This document shows positions 8,455 through 19,000 of a stretch of DNA of 44,901 nucleotides, piece after piece. The notes beneath the pieces were generated by a model that searched no databases, was not told where the DNA came from, and worked only from the letters and a program-made list of their open reading frames with translations. This DNA is from Candidatus Sericytochromatia bacterium S15B-MN24 CBMW_12 (GTDB lineage Bacteria > Cyanobacteriota > Sericytochromatia > S15B-MN24 > UBA4093), in the NCBI GenBank assembly GCA_002083825.1, contig DAZV01000033.1:1-44901 (forward strand). Direction: 5' to 3'. The position numbers were made by a program, and so were the translations under genes. Each line of letters starts with the position of its first letter. The first letter of the stretch is position 1.

Positions 8455-11400
8455 TCAGGCTTCTTGCTGAGGTCTCGACGCCACTTTTCGCTCGACCGTC
8501 CGCTCGACTGACCGCTCGATCGCCGCCTCGCCATGCCCCCCGTAGCGCGGCATGGTGACGAGTCGAACATCCGGCTGGACCTCTTGCAGCAACGCCGCGG
8601 TCTGGGGATGGCACGTGAAGAGCAGCACCTGGTGCTCGGACGCGAACTCGACCAGCAGCTTCGCCAAGCTGCGCGCGCGCTCGGGATCGAAGTTCACGAA
8701 GACGTCGTCCATGATCAGCGGCAGATTGGCGGACTGGCGCGCGAACTCGCGAATCAACCCGAGCCGCAGGCAGAGATAGAGCTGCTCGGCCGTCCCCTGG
8801 CTCAGCTTTCCGACCTCCTTGCGGCTCTCCCGCTGATCGACCACCAGGAAATCCCCCTCGTGCTGAACGAGTCGCACGTAACGCTCATCGGTCACCTGCC
8901 TGAACAAGCGGGACGCCTGCGAGATGACCGCCGGCTGGCGCGTTCGCTCGACCTCCGAGAGCGTCTCCTGGATCATGTCCTCGGCGATCGCCCGCACCAG
9001 CCAGCCCCACGTCTGCCGCCGGAACTCGTCGAGCTTCGCCTGGTACGCATGCTCGCGTGAAATCACGTCCGACGCTTCCTCGATCTTCCGAAGCTCGTCG
9101 CGGAGTTGCCCCAGCAGTTGGTTGGTCTCGTCGCGGGAGGTGACGAGGGCGTCCTGGGCGACTTGCGCCTCCGTGATGGCCTGCTTCCAGGACTCCACCC
9201 GCTCGGTGAGCAGCATCGCCTTGAGCGCGTCGGCCTGCGCATCGCGGCCGAAATGCTCATCGAGGAAGCGATCGGCCTCCAGCAACGACCGCTGGAGGTC
9301 CTGGAGCTTTCCGTGAACGCCCATCCGGCGATGGAAGCTCCCCTCGTCCTCGGCGCCCGCCTCCGCGTAAAGCGAGGCCAAGGCCTGACGAGCCTTCGAG
9401 AGCTCCTCGCGCTTGGCTTCGAGCTTGAACTCCAGGGTCGTCAACTCGCGGCTCCGGTTGGCATGCTCAAGCCGCGCTTCGAGATCGCTCGCCAGCCGCT
9501 CCTGCAACCCCCCGACCCCATGCACCAGTTGGGTGTCCCCCATGGGGACCGGCTCTCCGGCGTCCGCGAGGAGGGCGATCGCCTGCTGACGATATCCGTC
9601 GGCCTTCTGGGCCAGCGCATCCCCGGTGGCTTCGAGGGCCATGAGGGCCGCCAGGAACTGCCGTGCCGAAACCAGCGCCTGAAAGAGCATCCCGACTCCC
9701 TTGGGGCTACGATCTTCGTCGATTCCTGCTCCCAGCCGCCAGGTCCTCCAGTCATCCGCGGCCTGCGCGGAGTCCTGGGCGGCCGCTTCCTGCGCTCGAA
9801 TCGCGCGCTCGAGCCTCGAACGGGTTTCCCGCTCGAGTTCGGCGAGCCGCTCGAGCTCCTGGCGAAGCGCGATTCGGGTCTTGGCGAAGTCGCGATCCTC
9901 GTCGAGCTTCCGGGCAAAGGCCTCGATCTCCGCGGGCGAGGGTTGCGCGCTCAGTCCCGCGGCCTCGGCATCCGCGCGCAAGCCGGCAATCAGCGCTTCG
10001 AGGCGGCTCCGGAGCGCGTCCTGCTCGGCTCGGGCCTGCCGGAGCTGTTCGGCGATGTACTTGCGAGCCTCGTGATCCCCGCCGGCTACTCGCCCCTTCA
10101 GAAAGCTCAAGCCGGCCAGCACGGCCGCCAGGATACCCAACAGCGCGGCCACCAGCCAATCCTGGCTCAGTCCGTTCCAGCCGGCCAGCGCCACCAGAAG
10201 CGCCGCCACCTCCCAGAGCCCCGCCCGAAGTCCCCTCGGTAGCGCGATCGGCTCGCTGCTGGGAGCCCGCCGCTGCTCGATTTCGAGCGTGCGGATCGTC
10301 TCTTCGAGCTGACGCTGCTCGGTCTGGGCCTCTTTTTGAAGCGTGTAGTTCGTCCGGAGACGGACCAGCCGCGCTTCTTGCCCAGCAAAACCCTCGGGAG
10401 AGGGAGCGTCGCCTCCCGAAGAAAGCCGCCGTTGCTGATCTTCCACCGCCAAACGTGCCGCATCGGCCCGCTGCTGGGAATCCTTGACGTCGCGGGAGGA
10501 CTCGGAAAGAGCGCCTTCCGCGCGCTCCAGGAGGGCTTGCCAAGCCAAGACCTCGTCCAGGGCGGGGATCGAGGAGTCGAAGGAATCCAGCCGCTCGCGC
10601 GTCCAGTGGGGGCCGAGCGAAGCGAGGGCGGCGTCGAGCTCGCCCTGGGCGTGGTTTCGCTTTTCGGCGTTCGCTGCGAGGCCCTGAACCCAGTCGAGAA
10701 ATAGCGGAGCGTCCGCAGCGATACCGGGAATCCGCTCGGCCAGCGCTGCCAGGCGGTCATCGGGGATGATCTCGTTCCGGCGCTGTACGAGCTCCTGATG
10801 CTCCAGTTGCAGTTCCGTAAGCGCGCTTTCGAGTCCCTTGAGGACGGATTGGGCTTCGGCATGGCGGGGCTCGGCCTGAGGCGGGAAGGCCTCCACGACT
10901 TCGAGAGCGTCGAGCTCTTGCTGGAGGGCGCCGCGCGCCAGCCACTTGGGCCAGAGATCGAGCAGCGTCTGGTGGCGCTGGATCTCGCGCAGGTGGGCGG
11001 CCTGCTCCAGCGTGAGGCGCGCGAGGGTCTCGGTGAGCGTCGCTGCTTGCGACTTGAGGGTTTCGTAGTCCTGCGCGCGGTTCCGGGCTTCCTGGATGCC
11101 GGCCTGCAGGACCTCGAGCTGGCGGGAGAGCTTGATCAGCTCGTTCTCGCGTCCCCGGGCCTTGAAGATGGGCGAGTATTCCTTGTCGAGCTGCGTCAGC
11201 GCTTCGCGAGCGGTGTTGCGGCCTCCTTGCAGGCTTCCGGCGAAGATCCGGTCCTTGATGCCGGCTTCCTTGTGGACGCCGAAGTTCTGGAGTTCGCTGA
11301 GGCTGAAGGCGAAGACCGACTTGAAGAGGCCCTGGTCGGCATGACCGAGCAGCTGCGCGAGTTCGGATTCGCTACCCTGGGAATCGTCGGGGCGGTAGAG

Positions 11401-11682
11401 CTTGAAGCCCTCCTTGCGATCGCCGTTGCGCCCCAGAGTATACTTCCCCTGAGGCGTGTCGATGAGTAGCTTGCCCCCCATGTGGCGGGTGTGGAGGGGC
11501 TCGTAGCGGTTCTGGCCCTTGCCGGTCGGAAAGCCGAAGAGCATGCCCCGCAGGAAGGCCAGGAGCGTGCTCTTCCCCGCCTCGTTGGGCCCCAGGAAGA
11601 CCGTGATGCCGTCGGGGAGGTCGGATTCCCGGTGATCGTGAAAGTGGCCGAAGCCATCGATGTGCCAGCCGCGGATCTTCAT
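8455..11682 (-). CDS. YhaN/SbcC-like SMC-type ATPase
   Basis: 1,075 residues from the ATG at 11680-11682, two bases after the stop of the upstream phosphoesterase gene; a longer frame upstream is only overlap with that gene. Layout: N-terminal half ATPase FLGPNEAGKST (residues about 31-40), long coiled coils rich in Glu, Arg and Gln, a central hydrophobic hairpin of two segments (about 485-530), more coiled coil, then the signature LSQGT (960-964), Walker B LPLIMDD (987-993) and H-loop His1025 (FTCHPQT). This is the YhaN family, related to SbcC/Rad50. No CxxC zinc hook was seen. With the adjacent YhaO-like gene it should form an ATP-dependent DNA end-processing complex. It ends four bases from the convergent helicase gene with no terminator between. 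Confidence 0.88.
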   Translation of the reverse strand: MKIRGWHIDGFGHFHDHRESDLPDGITVFLGPNEAGKSTLLAFLRGMLFGFPTGKGQNRYEPLHTRHMGGKLLIDTPQGKYTLGRNGDRKEGFKLYRPDDSQGSESELAQLLGHADQGLFKSVFAFSLSELQNFGVHKEAGIKDRIFAGSLQGGRNTAREALTQLDKEYSPIFKARGRENELIKLSRQLEVLQAGIQEARNRAQDYETLKSQAATLTETLARLTLEQAAHLREIQRHQTLLDLWPKWLARGALQQELDALEVVEAFPPQAEPRHAEAQSVLKGLESALTELQLEHQELVQRRNEIIPDDRLAALAERIPGIAADAPLFLDWVQGLAANAEKRNHAQGELDAALASLGPHWTRERLDSFDSSIPALDEVLAWQALLERAEGALSESSRDVKDSQQRADAARLAVEDQQRRLSSGGDAPSPEGFAGQEARLVRLRTNYTLQKEAQTEQRQLEETIRTLEIEQRRAPSSEPIALPRGLRAGLWEVAALLVALAGWNGLSQDWLVAALLGILAAVLAGLSFLKGRVAGGDHEARKYIAEQLRQARAEQDALRSRLEALIAGLRADAEAAGLSAQPSPAEIEAFARKLDEDRDFAKTRIALRQELERLAELERETRSRLERAIRAQEAAAQDSAQAADDWRTWRLGAGIDEDRSPKGVGMLFQALVSARQFLAALMALEATGDALAQKADGYRQQAIALLADAGEPVPMGDTQLVHGVGGLQERLASDLEARLEHANRSRELTTLEFKLEAKREELSKARQALASLYAEAGAEDEGSFHRRMGVHGKLQDLQRSLLEADRFLDEHFGRDAQADALKAMLLTERVESWKQAITEAQVAQDALVTSRDETNQLLGQLRDELRKIEEASDVISREHAYQAKLDEFRRQTWGWLVRAIAEDMIQETLSEVERTRQPAVISQASRLFRQVTDERYVRLVQHEGDFLVVDQRESRKEVGKLSQGTAEQLYLCLRLGLIREFARQSANLPLIMDDVFVNFDPERARSLAKLLVEFASEHQVLLFTCHPQTAALLQEVQPDVRLVTMPRYGGHGEAAIERSVERTVERKVASRPQQEA

Positions 11683-11684
11683 CG

Positions 11685-12938
11685 CTACTCCTGTTCCAGC
11701 AAGTCGAGGGCGAGGGCCTCGGCTTCGCGAAGCACCATGCCCCGCTCCGCCTCGGTCAGGGGGGACAGGAGGGACTTGAAGCGACTCAACTGATCCAGGC
11801 GGTTGTCCAGGAAGCTCGCGACCCTTTCGGGGTCGGCGAGACGCTCGTCCTGGAGACGCAGGAGTTCCGAGGTGAAGCTCCCTTGCAAAAGCAGTTTTTC
11901 GCGGTCGAGCGGCGCCGAGGCCTCGTTTCGCAAGTCCTCCCACCAGAGGAAGCCGCGGGGGCGATCGCCCTCCTGCCGCAGCACATCGAGAATCTCGTCC
12001 AACCGGCCCGCATGCCGCAGCTCCGAATAGAGCGCCCCCCGCCCCGTGAGACTGGCCCGGAGAATCAGGCTCCGGCCGTCGTGCCGACCTTGCAGCTCCT
12101 CCGCGCGCTCCATCAAGGTTCGCTGCAGCGTGGCGACGTCGTCGATCCCCGCAAGATCGACCTCCAAGGAGGCGAACCGGATGCTGTCGAGCGCCTCGAA
12201 TCGCGGTTCCTGGATGTCGCCGTTGTCCACCGTCACCACCAATGCCCCCTTTGGGCCCGTTTCGCTAGGCTTGGGGCTTCGGCCCAGCAGGTTTCCGGGG
12301 TAGACGATCCAGGGAGACTTCGCCAGGACCTGCCTCCGGTGGATGTGGCCCAGGGCCCAGTAGTCCATCCCCGCGGTCTTGAGGTCGTCGAGGCTGCAGG
12401 GGCTGTAGGCGTCGTGATCGCCGTTTTGCCCCACGTTGCAGTGCAAGAGCCCGACGTGAATTCCGGGTTCGGAGCTTCGGCGAAAGTGCCGGCTCAGATT
12501 TTCCTTCACCGCCGCATGCGCGTAGCTGATACCGTGAATCGTGGCGACGCTCCGGCCGTCGATGGAGAGGGTCTGGCTCTCGACGCGATGGGAGTCGAAG
12601 ACCTTGACCTCCGCGGGCCACGTCTTGATGGCCGACCAGCCGCTGAGCGGGTCGTGGTTGCCGTGAACGATGAAGGTCGCGATGCCGCGCGCGCTCAGGC
12701 GTTCGAGCCCCTTCAAGACCCTGTGCTGAGCCCGTATGCCGCGGTTGGAGCCGTCGTAGAGGTCGCCCGCGAGCAACAGGAAGCGGGCCTCTTCGCGGAT
12801 GGCGAGCTCGATCAAGGCGTCGAAAGCTTCGAGGGAGGCCTCCCGCAGGGCGTCGCCGATGCGGGCGGAAACCTGGCCGATGCCGTGAAACGGGGTGTCC
12901 AGGTGCAAATCGGCGGCGTGGATGAAGGTGAATCGCAT
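11685..12938 (-). CDS. YhaO/SbcD-like metallophosphoesterase
   Basis: 417 residues. The start is the ATG at 12936-12938, preceded by AGGAG; the frame is open further upstream without a ribosome site. The calcineurin-like phosphoesterase motifs are intact: Asp10 and His12 in AADLH, Asp59 and Asp62 in AGDLYD, Asn94-His95 in HGNHD, a later LLHCNVG, and GHIHRR. These bind two metals in Mre11/SbcD-type DNA exonucleases. The C-terminal part (after about 300) is helical and may contact the ATPase. The gene directly precedes the YhaN-like ATPase with a two-base gap, the arrangement of yhaO-yhaN in Firmicutes. Predicted role: nuclease subunit acting on DNA ends or hairpins. Confidence 0.88.
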   Translation of the reverse strand: MRFTFIHAADLHLDTPFHGIGQVSARIGDALREASLEAFDALIELAIREEARFLLLAGDLYDGSNRGIRAQHRVLKGLERLSARGIATFIVHGNHDPLSGWSAIKTWPAEVKVFDSHRVESQTLSIDGRSVATIHGISYAHAAVKENLSRHFRRSSEPGIHVGLLHCNVGQNGDHDAYSPCSLDDLKTAGMDYWALGHIHRRQVLAKSPWIVYPGNLLGRSPKPSETGPKGALVVTVDNGDIQEPRFEALDSIRFASLEVDLAGIDDVATLQRTLMERAEELQGRHDGRSLILRASLTGRGALYSELRHAGRLDEILDVLRQEGDRPRGFLWWEDLRNEASAPLDREKLLLQGSFTSELLRLQDERLADPERVASFLDNRLDQLSRFKSLLSPLTEAERGMVLREAEALALDLLEQE

Positions 12939-13090
12939 GGAGGCTCCTGTGACCTGAGGCGGAAAATCACCCTTTCTTGTACCCTTGCAAGCGGGGGTTA
13001 TGCAGAAGGGAGCGGTCGTTCTTCGCGGGGTATGGAATACTGGTGCATGACGCGGGCACCCAGGGGTGAGCAAGGGAGGATCGAAATCAC
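12939..13090. promoter_or_regulatory. Divergent promoter region between phosphoesterase and DUF4011 genes
   Basis: 152 bases separate two divergent genes. The minus strand carries GGGTACAAGAAAGG (complement of 12971-12984), 32 bases before the phosphoesterase start. The plus strand carries GGGGTATGGAATAC (13027-13040), 50 bases before the ATG at 13091. Both fit the recurring GGGTA-type motif. The plus gene has GGGAGGA as ribosome site. Confidence 0.5.
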
Positions 13091-16000
13091 ATGACCGTCA
13101 CCGAAGCCCTGACCCAGCAGGTCGAGGTCACCGTAGTTAACGCGCCGACCTTGAACTTCGCGATGGATCAGAGCGGCATGCCGCTCATCCGGGACGTGCT
13201 CATCCGCAACCCGGGTCCCGATGCCTTGCGCCAGGCTTCGCTCCAGCTTCAACTGCTTCCCGACCTCGCCGATCCCCTGCTCATGGCCCTTCCGGACATT
13301 TCCCCCGGCGAGGAACTCACCCTCGGCGTCATCGACTACCGCCTGCCCGCAGGGCGCCTTCGCGGCGTCATCGAGGCCGAACGCGCCCAGCTCGCCTGGA
13401 AGCTGACCCGGGGAACCGAGGTCCTGCTCGGTGGAGCCTCGGACGTGGACGTGCTCGCTTTCAACGAATGGCCGGGACTCCGAGGGCCCGCGGGCCAACT
13501 GGCATCCTTCGTCATGCCGAACCATCCGGCCCTGGTCAGCCTCTTGCACGCGGTGCGGGAGCGACTCGGCGAGACGACCGGAGACAACGCCCTCGACGGT
13601 TACCAGTCGCGCTCCCCGGAGCGCGTGGGCGCCATGCTCCAGGCCCTTTACCGGACCGTCCAGGACTCCGGTCTCTCCTACGTCGGAGTGCCCGCCAGCT
13701 TCGAGATTCACGGTCAGAAGGTGCGCTTGCCCGACATGCTGCTGAGGGACGGGATGGGCTGCTGCCTGGATGTGACCCTCCTCTTCGCGGCCTGCCTGGA
13801 GCGGATGGGCCTTCACCCCCTGACGATCCTCGTCGAAGGGCACGCCTTCCCCGCCCTCTGGCTGCTCGAAGAACGCTTCCCCGAAGGCATCATCGAGGAT
13901 GCCGCCCGCCTCCGCAACGCCATCGCGCTGGGGCACCTGGTCGCCTTCGACTCGTCCACCGTCCTCGCCGCGTCGTCCCCGTCCCTGGGCCAGGCCGTCG
14001 CCGTGGCCAACGCCTCGCTCGACGACGACTCGCGGTTTCACTACGCCCTCGACATCCCGGTGATGCGAAGGGCCGGCTTCCTGCCGCTCGCCTTGAGGGA
14101 AACGGTCGAAGCCGCCGAGCCGGAACGCGATTGGGTCCCCGTGACGCCGCCCATGTCGCCGTCCATGTCGCCGTCCGGAAGCCAAGCCGACTCGGGAACC
14201 CCCGCAAAGCCCCCCGTGGCTGGCCCACCCGAGGAGGTCGCGTCGCGCTTCCAACGTTGGCAGGAGAAACTGCTGGACCTGTCCCTGCGAAACAAGCTGC
14301 TCAACTTCAACCTGTCCTCCAAAGCGGCCGTGGCCTTGGGCGTACCGGACATCGCAGGCCTGGAGGACCAGCTTGCCGAGGGCAAGGCGATCGCCATCCT
14401 TCCTCCCCCCGTCCTGCGGGGACTCGACGAACGGGATCCGTCGCTCGCCATGAAGCGCGTGCCGGCCGCCGAGTTGCAGGCCATGCTCCTCGATGATCTG
14501 AAATCGGGCATCATCCGCTCCCCGCTCTCCGAGGCCCCCCTGCTCGCAGCCCTGAAAAATCTCGAGCGAACCTCCCGCAGCGACTTCGAGGAGGGCGGAG
14601 CGCCGACCCTCTACCTCGCCATCGGGCTCCTGAAGTGGTTCGAAACGCCGACCAGCGGAAAGGAGCGCTTCGCCCCGCTCTTGCTCTATCCCGTCTCGCT
14701 GGAGTTCGATCGCGCCAAGCGCCTCTACCGCCTGCGCCGCCAACCCGAGGAGCCGATGGCCAACGTCACCCTGGTCGAGAAGCTCAAGCGCGACTTCGGG
14801 GTCGACCTCTCGGCCCTCCTCACCCTGGAAGCCGACGACTCCGGACTCGACGTCCCGCGCCTCCTCCAGGCCAGCCGACTCGCCATCCAGCGCATGCCCC
14901 GCTGGGAAGTCCTCGACCAGGCCCATCTCGGCCTATTCTCCTTCACCAAGTTCCTGATGTGGAAGGACCTCTCCGACAATGCGGAAATCCTCCTGGAGAG
15001 CGAGGTGGTCCGCCACGTCGCCTCGCGCGAAAACCATGCCTTCGCCCAGCAGGTCGCGGATGTTCCGGCTGAGCGCCTAGATGCGGATGTTCCGGCTGAG
15101 CGCCTGGATTCCGAGCTGGCTCCCGAGCGCGTGCCGTGCGTGGTGGATGCGGACTCGACCCAGATGTCGGCGATCGCCTCGGCCCTCGCAGGCCGCAGCT
15201 TCGTGCTCCAGGGCCCCCCCGGCACCGGCAAGTCCCAGACCATCACCAACCTGATTGCCGCCCTGCTCGCACAAGGCCAGAAGGTGCTCTTCGTCTCCGA
15301 AAAGATGGCCGCGCTCGACGTCGTCCACCGCCGCCTCTCGGAGGTGGGCCTGGGCGATTTCTGCCTCGAACTTCATAGCCACAAGAGCAACAAGAAACAA
15401 GTCATGGACTCGCTCGCTCAGGTCCTCAACCGGGCGGCAACCGTCTCCCAGGTGCCCTGGGAGAGCCGCTCGCAGGAACTCGCCCAGTTGCAGGCCCAAC
15501 TCAACGCGCTGGCCCAGGCCCTGCACCGAACTCAACCGCTTGGCCCGACCTTTCATCAGGCTCTCGATCGCCTGGTGGCGCTCGCCGATGCGCCCGAAGT
15601 CCGCTTCCCGATTCCAGCCGTCGCGGAGCTGAGCGCCGATCGCTATCGCGATTGGCAAGCGCGCGTGACCGAGTTCGCCGAGCGCGCCGCCACCGTCGAG
15701 CCCTTCCAGAGCCACCCCTGGGCCATCATCCGGACGGAGGCCTGGAGCGCCAGGTTCCAGGAAGAGGTCTCGGACGCGCTCGAACGCTTGCTCCGAGCGC
15801 TCGCCGAGGTCGACGCCCGACTCCCCGAACTCGAGGGCCTCACGGAAGTCCCGATGGCCGGAAGCTCGGAGTCCCTCCGCCGCTGGACCACGTTCCTGGC
15901 GCGCCTGGGTGAAGGCCCCATTCCCGCCCTGGTCCTGGAGGGATCGGCATGGCCGGAGGTCTCGCGCCGGGCCCAAGCCTACCTCTCCGCGCAGCGGAGT

Positions 16001-19000
16001 CACGACCGCAAGGTCGAGGGGCTGCTTTCGCGTTGGAAACCCCACTTCCTGGAGCTGGATACCGCGCCGCTGACGGAGCGTTTTCAGGAAGCGGCGATGA
16101 GCTTCCCGCTCCTTTCCTTCTTCAAGCTCTGGGGGCCGAAGCGCCTGCTCAAGCTCCACGCCGAGGGAGCGCTTGCAGATGATGCGACCCTCCTGGCCGA
16201 CCTGCTCCTCCAAAGTACGCTTCGCTCGGCGCTTCCAGAGCTGACCGGAGAGCGCGGCGGCCTCGCCGATCGCCTCGGGAGTGTCTGGCGCCCGGAAGAC
16301 GCCCTGGACGCCCTGGAAGCCATGATCGCGCGGGCGGATCACGTCCACGCGGCCGCCCAGGACCTGGGCTCGCCAGGCGGTTGGGGCCGGATCCCCGCGA
16401 TGGCCAAGGCCGGCGGGTCGGATGACCGGCTGGAAGCAGCTCGCCGCAACCTGGAAGTGGCTCTCGACGAGCTGGAGGACGCGGAGACGAGCCTGTCATC
16501 GTTGCTGGCGATCCCCCTCGGCAAGGCCTGGCCTTCCCGGAGTGCCGAGCGCCACCGGGAAGGCCTGCGAGAAGCCGTTCTTCGCTGGCTGGACCAAATG
16601 CCGAAGTTCCGGGCGATGTGCCTCTACCGCGAGGCGGCGGCCAGTCTCGTCACGGAGGGGCTCGAACCCTTGGTGGAGGCGCACGAGCGCGGAAGCTCGA
16701 CGGCGGATGCCCTCCTCCTGGCCTTCGAGCGCAACGTCTTGAAGCGTTGGACCACGGCCGTCCGGGACCAAAATGAGGCCCTGCTGCGCTTCGACGGGCC
16801 GAGTCACGAGCGGACGATCGCACGATTCGCCAAGCTGGATGCGGAATACCTCTTGCTGGCGCGCCAATGGGTGGTCGCGAACCTCGAGCAACGCCTCCCG
16901 AGTCTGCAGGGGCCGATGGCCGACTCCTCGGAGCCGGGCATCCTCCAGCGGGAAATGAAGAAGAAGGCCCGCCACCTGCCGGTGCGAAAGCTGTTGCAAG
17001 CGATCCCGAACCTGGTCTTCCGGCTCAAGCCCTGCTTCATGATGAGCCCCATGTCCATCGCCCAGTACCTGCCCGCGGACGCGCCGCGCTTCGACGTGGT
17101 GGTCTTCGACGAGGCGTCCCAGATAGGCACGCATGACGCCATCGGGGCGATCGCCCGGGGAGCTCGGGTGATCGTGGTCGGCGACTCGAAGCAGTTGCCG
17201 CCGACGACCTTCTTCCAGCGCCAGACGGAAGACGAGGGCGTCCCCGACGAGAACGACGTGGTCGAACTCGAAAGCATCCTCGACGAGATGACCGCCAAGC
17301 AGCTACCCCAGCAGATGCTGGGCTGGCATTATCGGAGCCGGCATGACTCGCTGATCGACTTCAGCAACCGCCACTACTACGAGGGAAAGCTCCACATCTT
17401 CCCGTCGGCGAGCCGAGCGGTGGAGGGCCTGGGAGTCAGCTGGCACCCGGTTCCGGGGGGCGTCTACATGGGAGCGAGCGCGACGGGATCGGGTGACGAT
17501 GCTCGCTCTGCCGGATCCCGCTCCGTTGGAGATCGCTCCTCTGGATCTCGCTCTGCTGGAGCCCAGGCGGGGACCAATCCCGAGGAAGCCACGGCGCTCG
17601 TGGAGCACCTCGTCGAGGTCTTGCGGCGCACCGATCCCAGCCGCCGCACCTTCGGGGTGGTGACTTTCAACATGGCGCAGCAGGCCTTGATCCTCGACCT
17701 GCTCGACGAGGCTCGCGCCCGCCTGCCCGAGATCGAGCCGCACTTCGTTTCGGGTGAGCCGGTCTTCGTGAAGAACCTCGAAAACGTGCAGGGAGACGAG
17801 CGGGACGAAATCTACTTCAGCATCTGCTACGCCAAGGACGCGAGCGGCAAGCTCCGCATGCACTTCGGCCCCCTCAGCATGTCGGGAGGGGAGCGCCGCC
17901 TCAACGTGGCCATCACCCGGGCCCGCTGCCAGCTGAAAGTCTTCTCGACCCTCACCTACGACCAGATCGACCTGAGCCGGACGAACGCCGTGGGCACGAC
18001 TCACCTCCGCCGGTTCCTCCAGTTCGTCGCGCGCCAGGGCGGCGATGAGAGGCTGTCCGTGGCCCGAAATCGGCAACCCCAAGGCGCGTTCGAGCGCGAA
18101 ATTCGTGAGACGCTCGAAGCGCTGGGCTACGAGGTCCACTCCCAGATAGGCTCCGGGGACTACCGGATCGATCTGGCCGTCGTGCATCCGGAGAAGCCCG
18201 GAGTCTACGTCCTGGGCCTCGAAACCGACGGCCCCAACTACGGCTCCGGCAAGACGGCCCGCGACCGCGATCGGCTCCGCCGTCAGGTCCTCGGCGGTCT
18301 GGGCTGGCAGTTGCGGCGGTTGTGGGCGCTGGAATGGCGACAAGACCCCGTTGCGCAGCGCGAAACCCTGCGAGCCTGGGTCGAAGAGGCCCTGGAGCGC
18401 GCGCGCTCCACGCCGCAGGCGGAGCTGCCCAGGATCGACCCGCAGGCCGCGCCCCTGACGCCCGAGCTACCCGAGCCGGAGCCTCGACGCCTGGCCGTGG
18501 GGCCGAGTCTTCCGGTCCCGCCGAGGCCCTTCGAGGGACGCCCTTACGTTTCCCATGTCTTGCCTTTGTTGTCGGCGGATCAGGAAGCCTTCTACGCCCC
18601 GGCGGCGTCTCCGGCCATCCGGTTGCATCTGAGGCGCCTGGTGGAGGTGGAAGGTCCCATCCACCTGGACCTGGCGGCCCGGAAGCTCATGGCCGGCTGG
18701 AGCCTCGGGCGCCTGACCGATCGCGTCCGACGGCGGGTGGCTGACGAGGTCTCGGCGGTCGCCGGCTCGGGGACGGTCGTTCGAGAGGGGGACTTCCTCT
18801 GGCCCGCTGGGTTGAAGCCAGGCGAGCTGGCCACCTTCCGGAAACCCGAGGAGGGCGGCGTGAGCCGGGATGCCGAGGCGATCGCGCCGGAAGAGGTGGC
18901 GATCGCCGCCGCCTGGGTCTTGTCGAACTGCCTTTCGCTGGACCGTGAAGAGGCCGTCCGGGAGGTCGCGAAGTGCCTGGGCTTGCTACGGGTCGGAAAG

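Noticed and set aside
12998..14926. A 642-codon minus-strand frame opposite the DUF4011 gene
   Set aside because: Starts inside the phosphoesterase promoter region, runs antisense to conserved coding sequence and has shadow-type composition.
17504..17563. A CRISPR-like array in the helicase gene
   Set aside because: The units are adjacent without spacers, degenerate and in frame; they are coding repeats.
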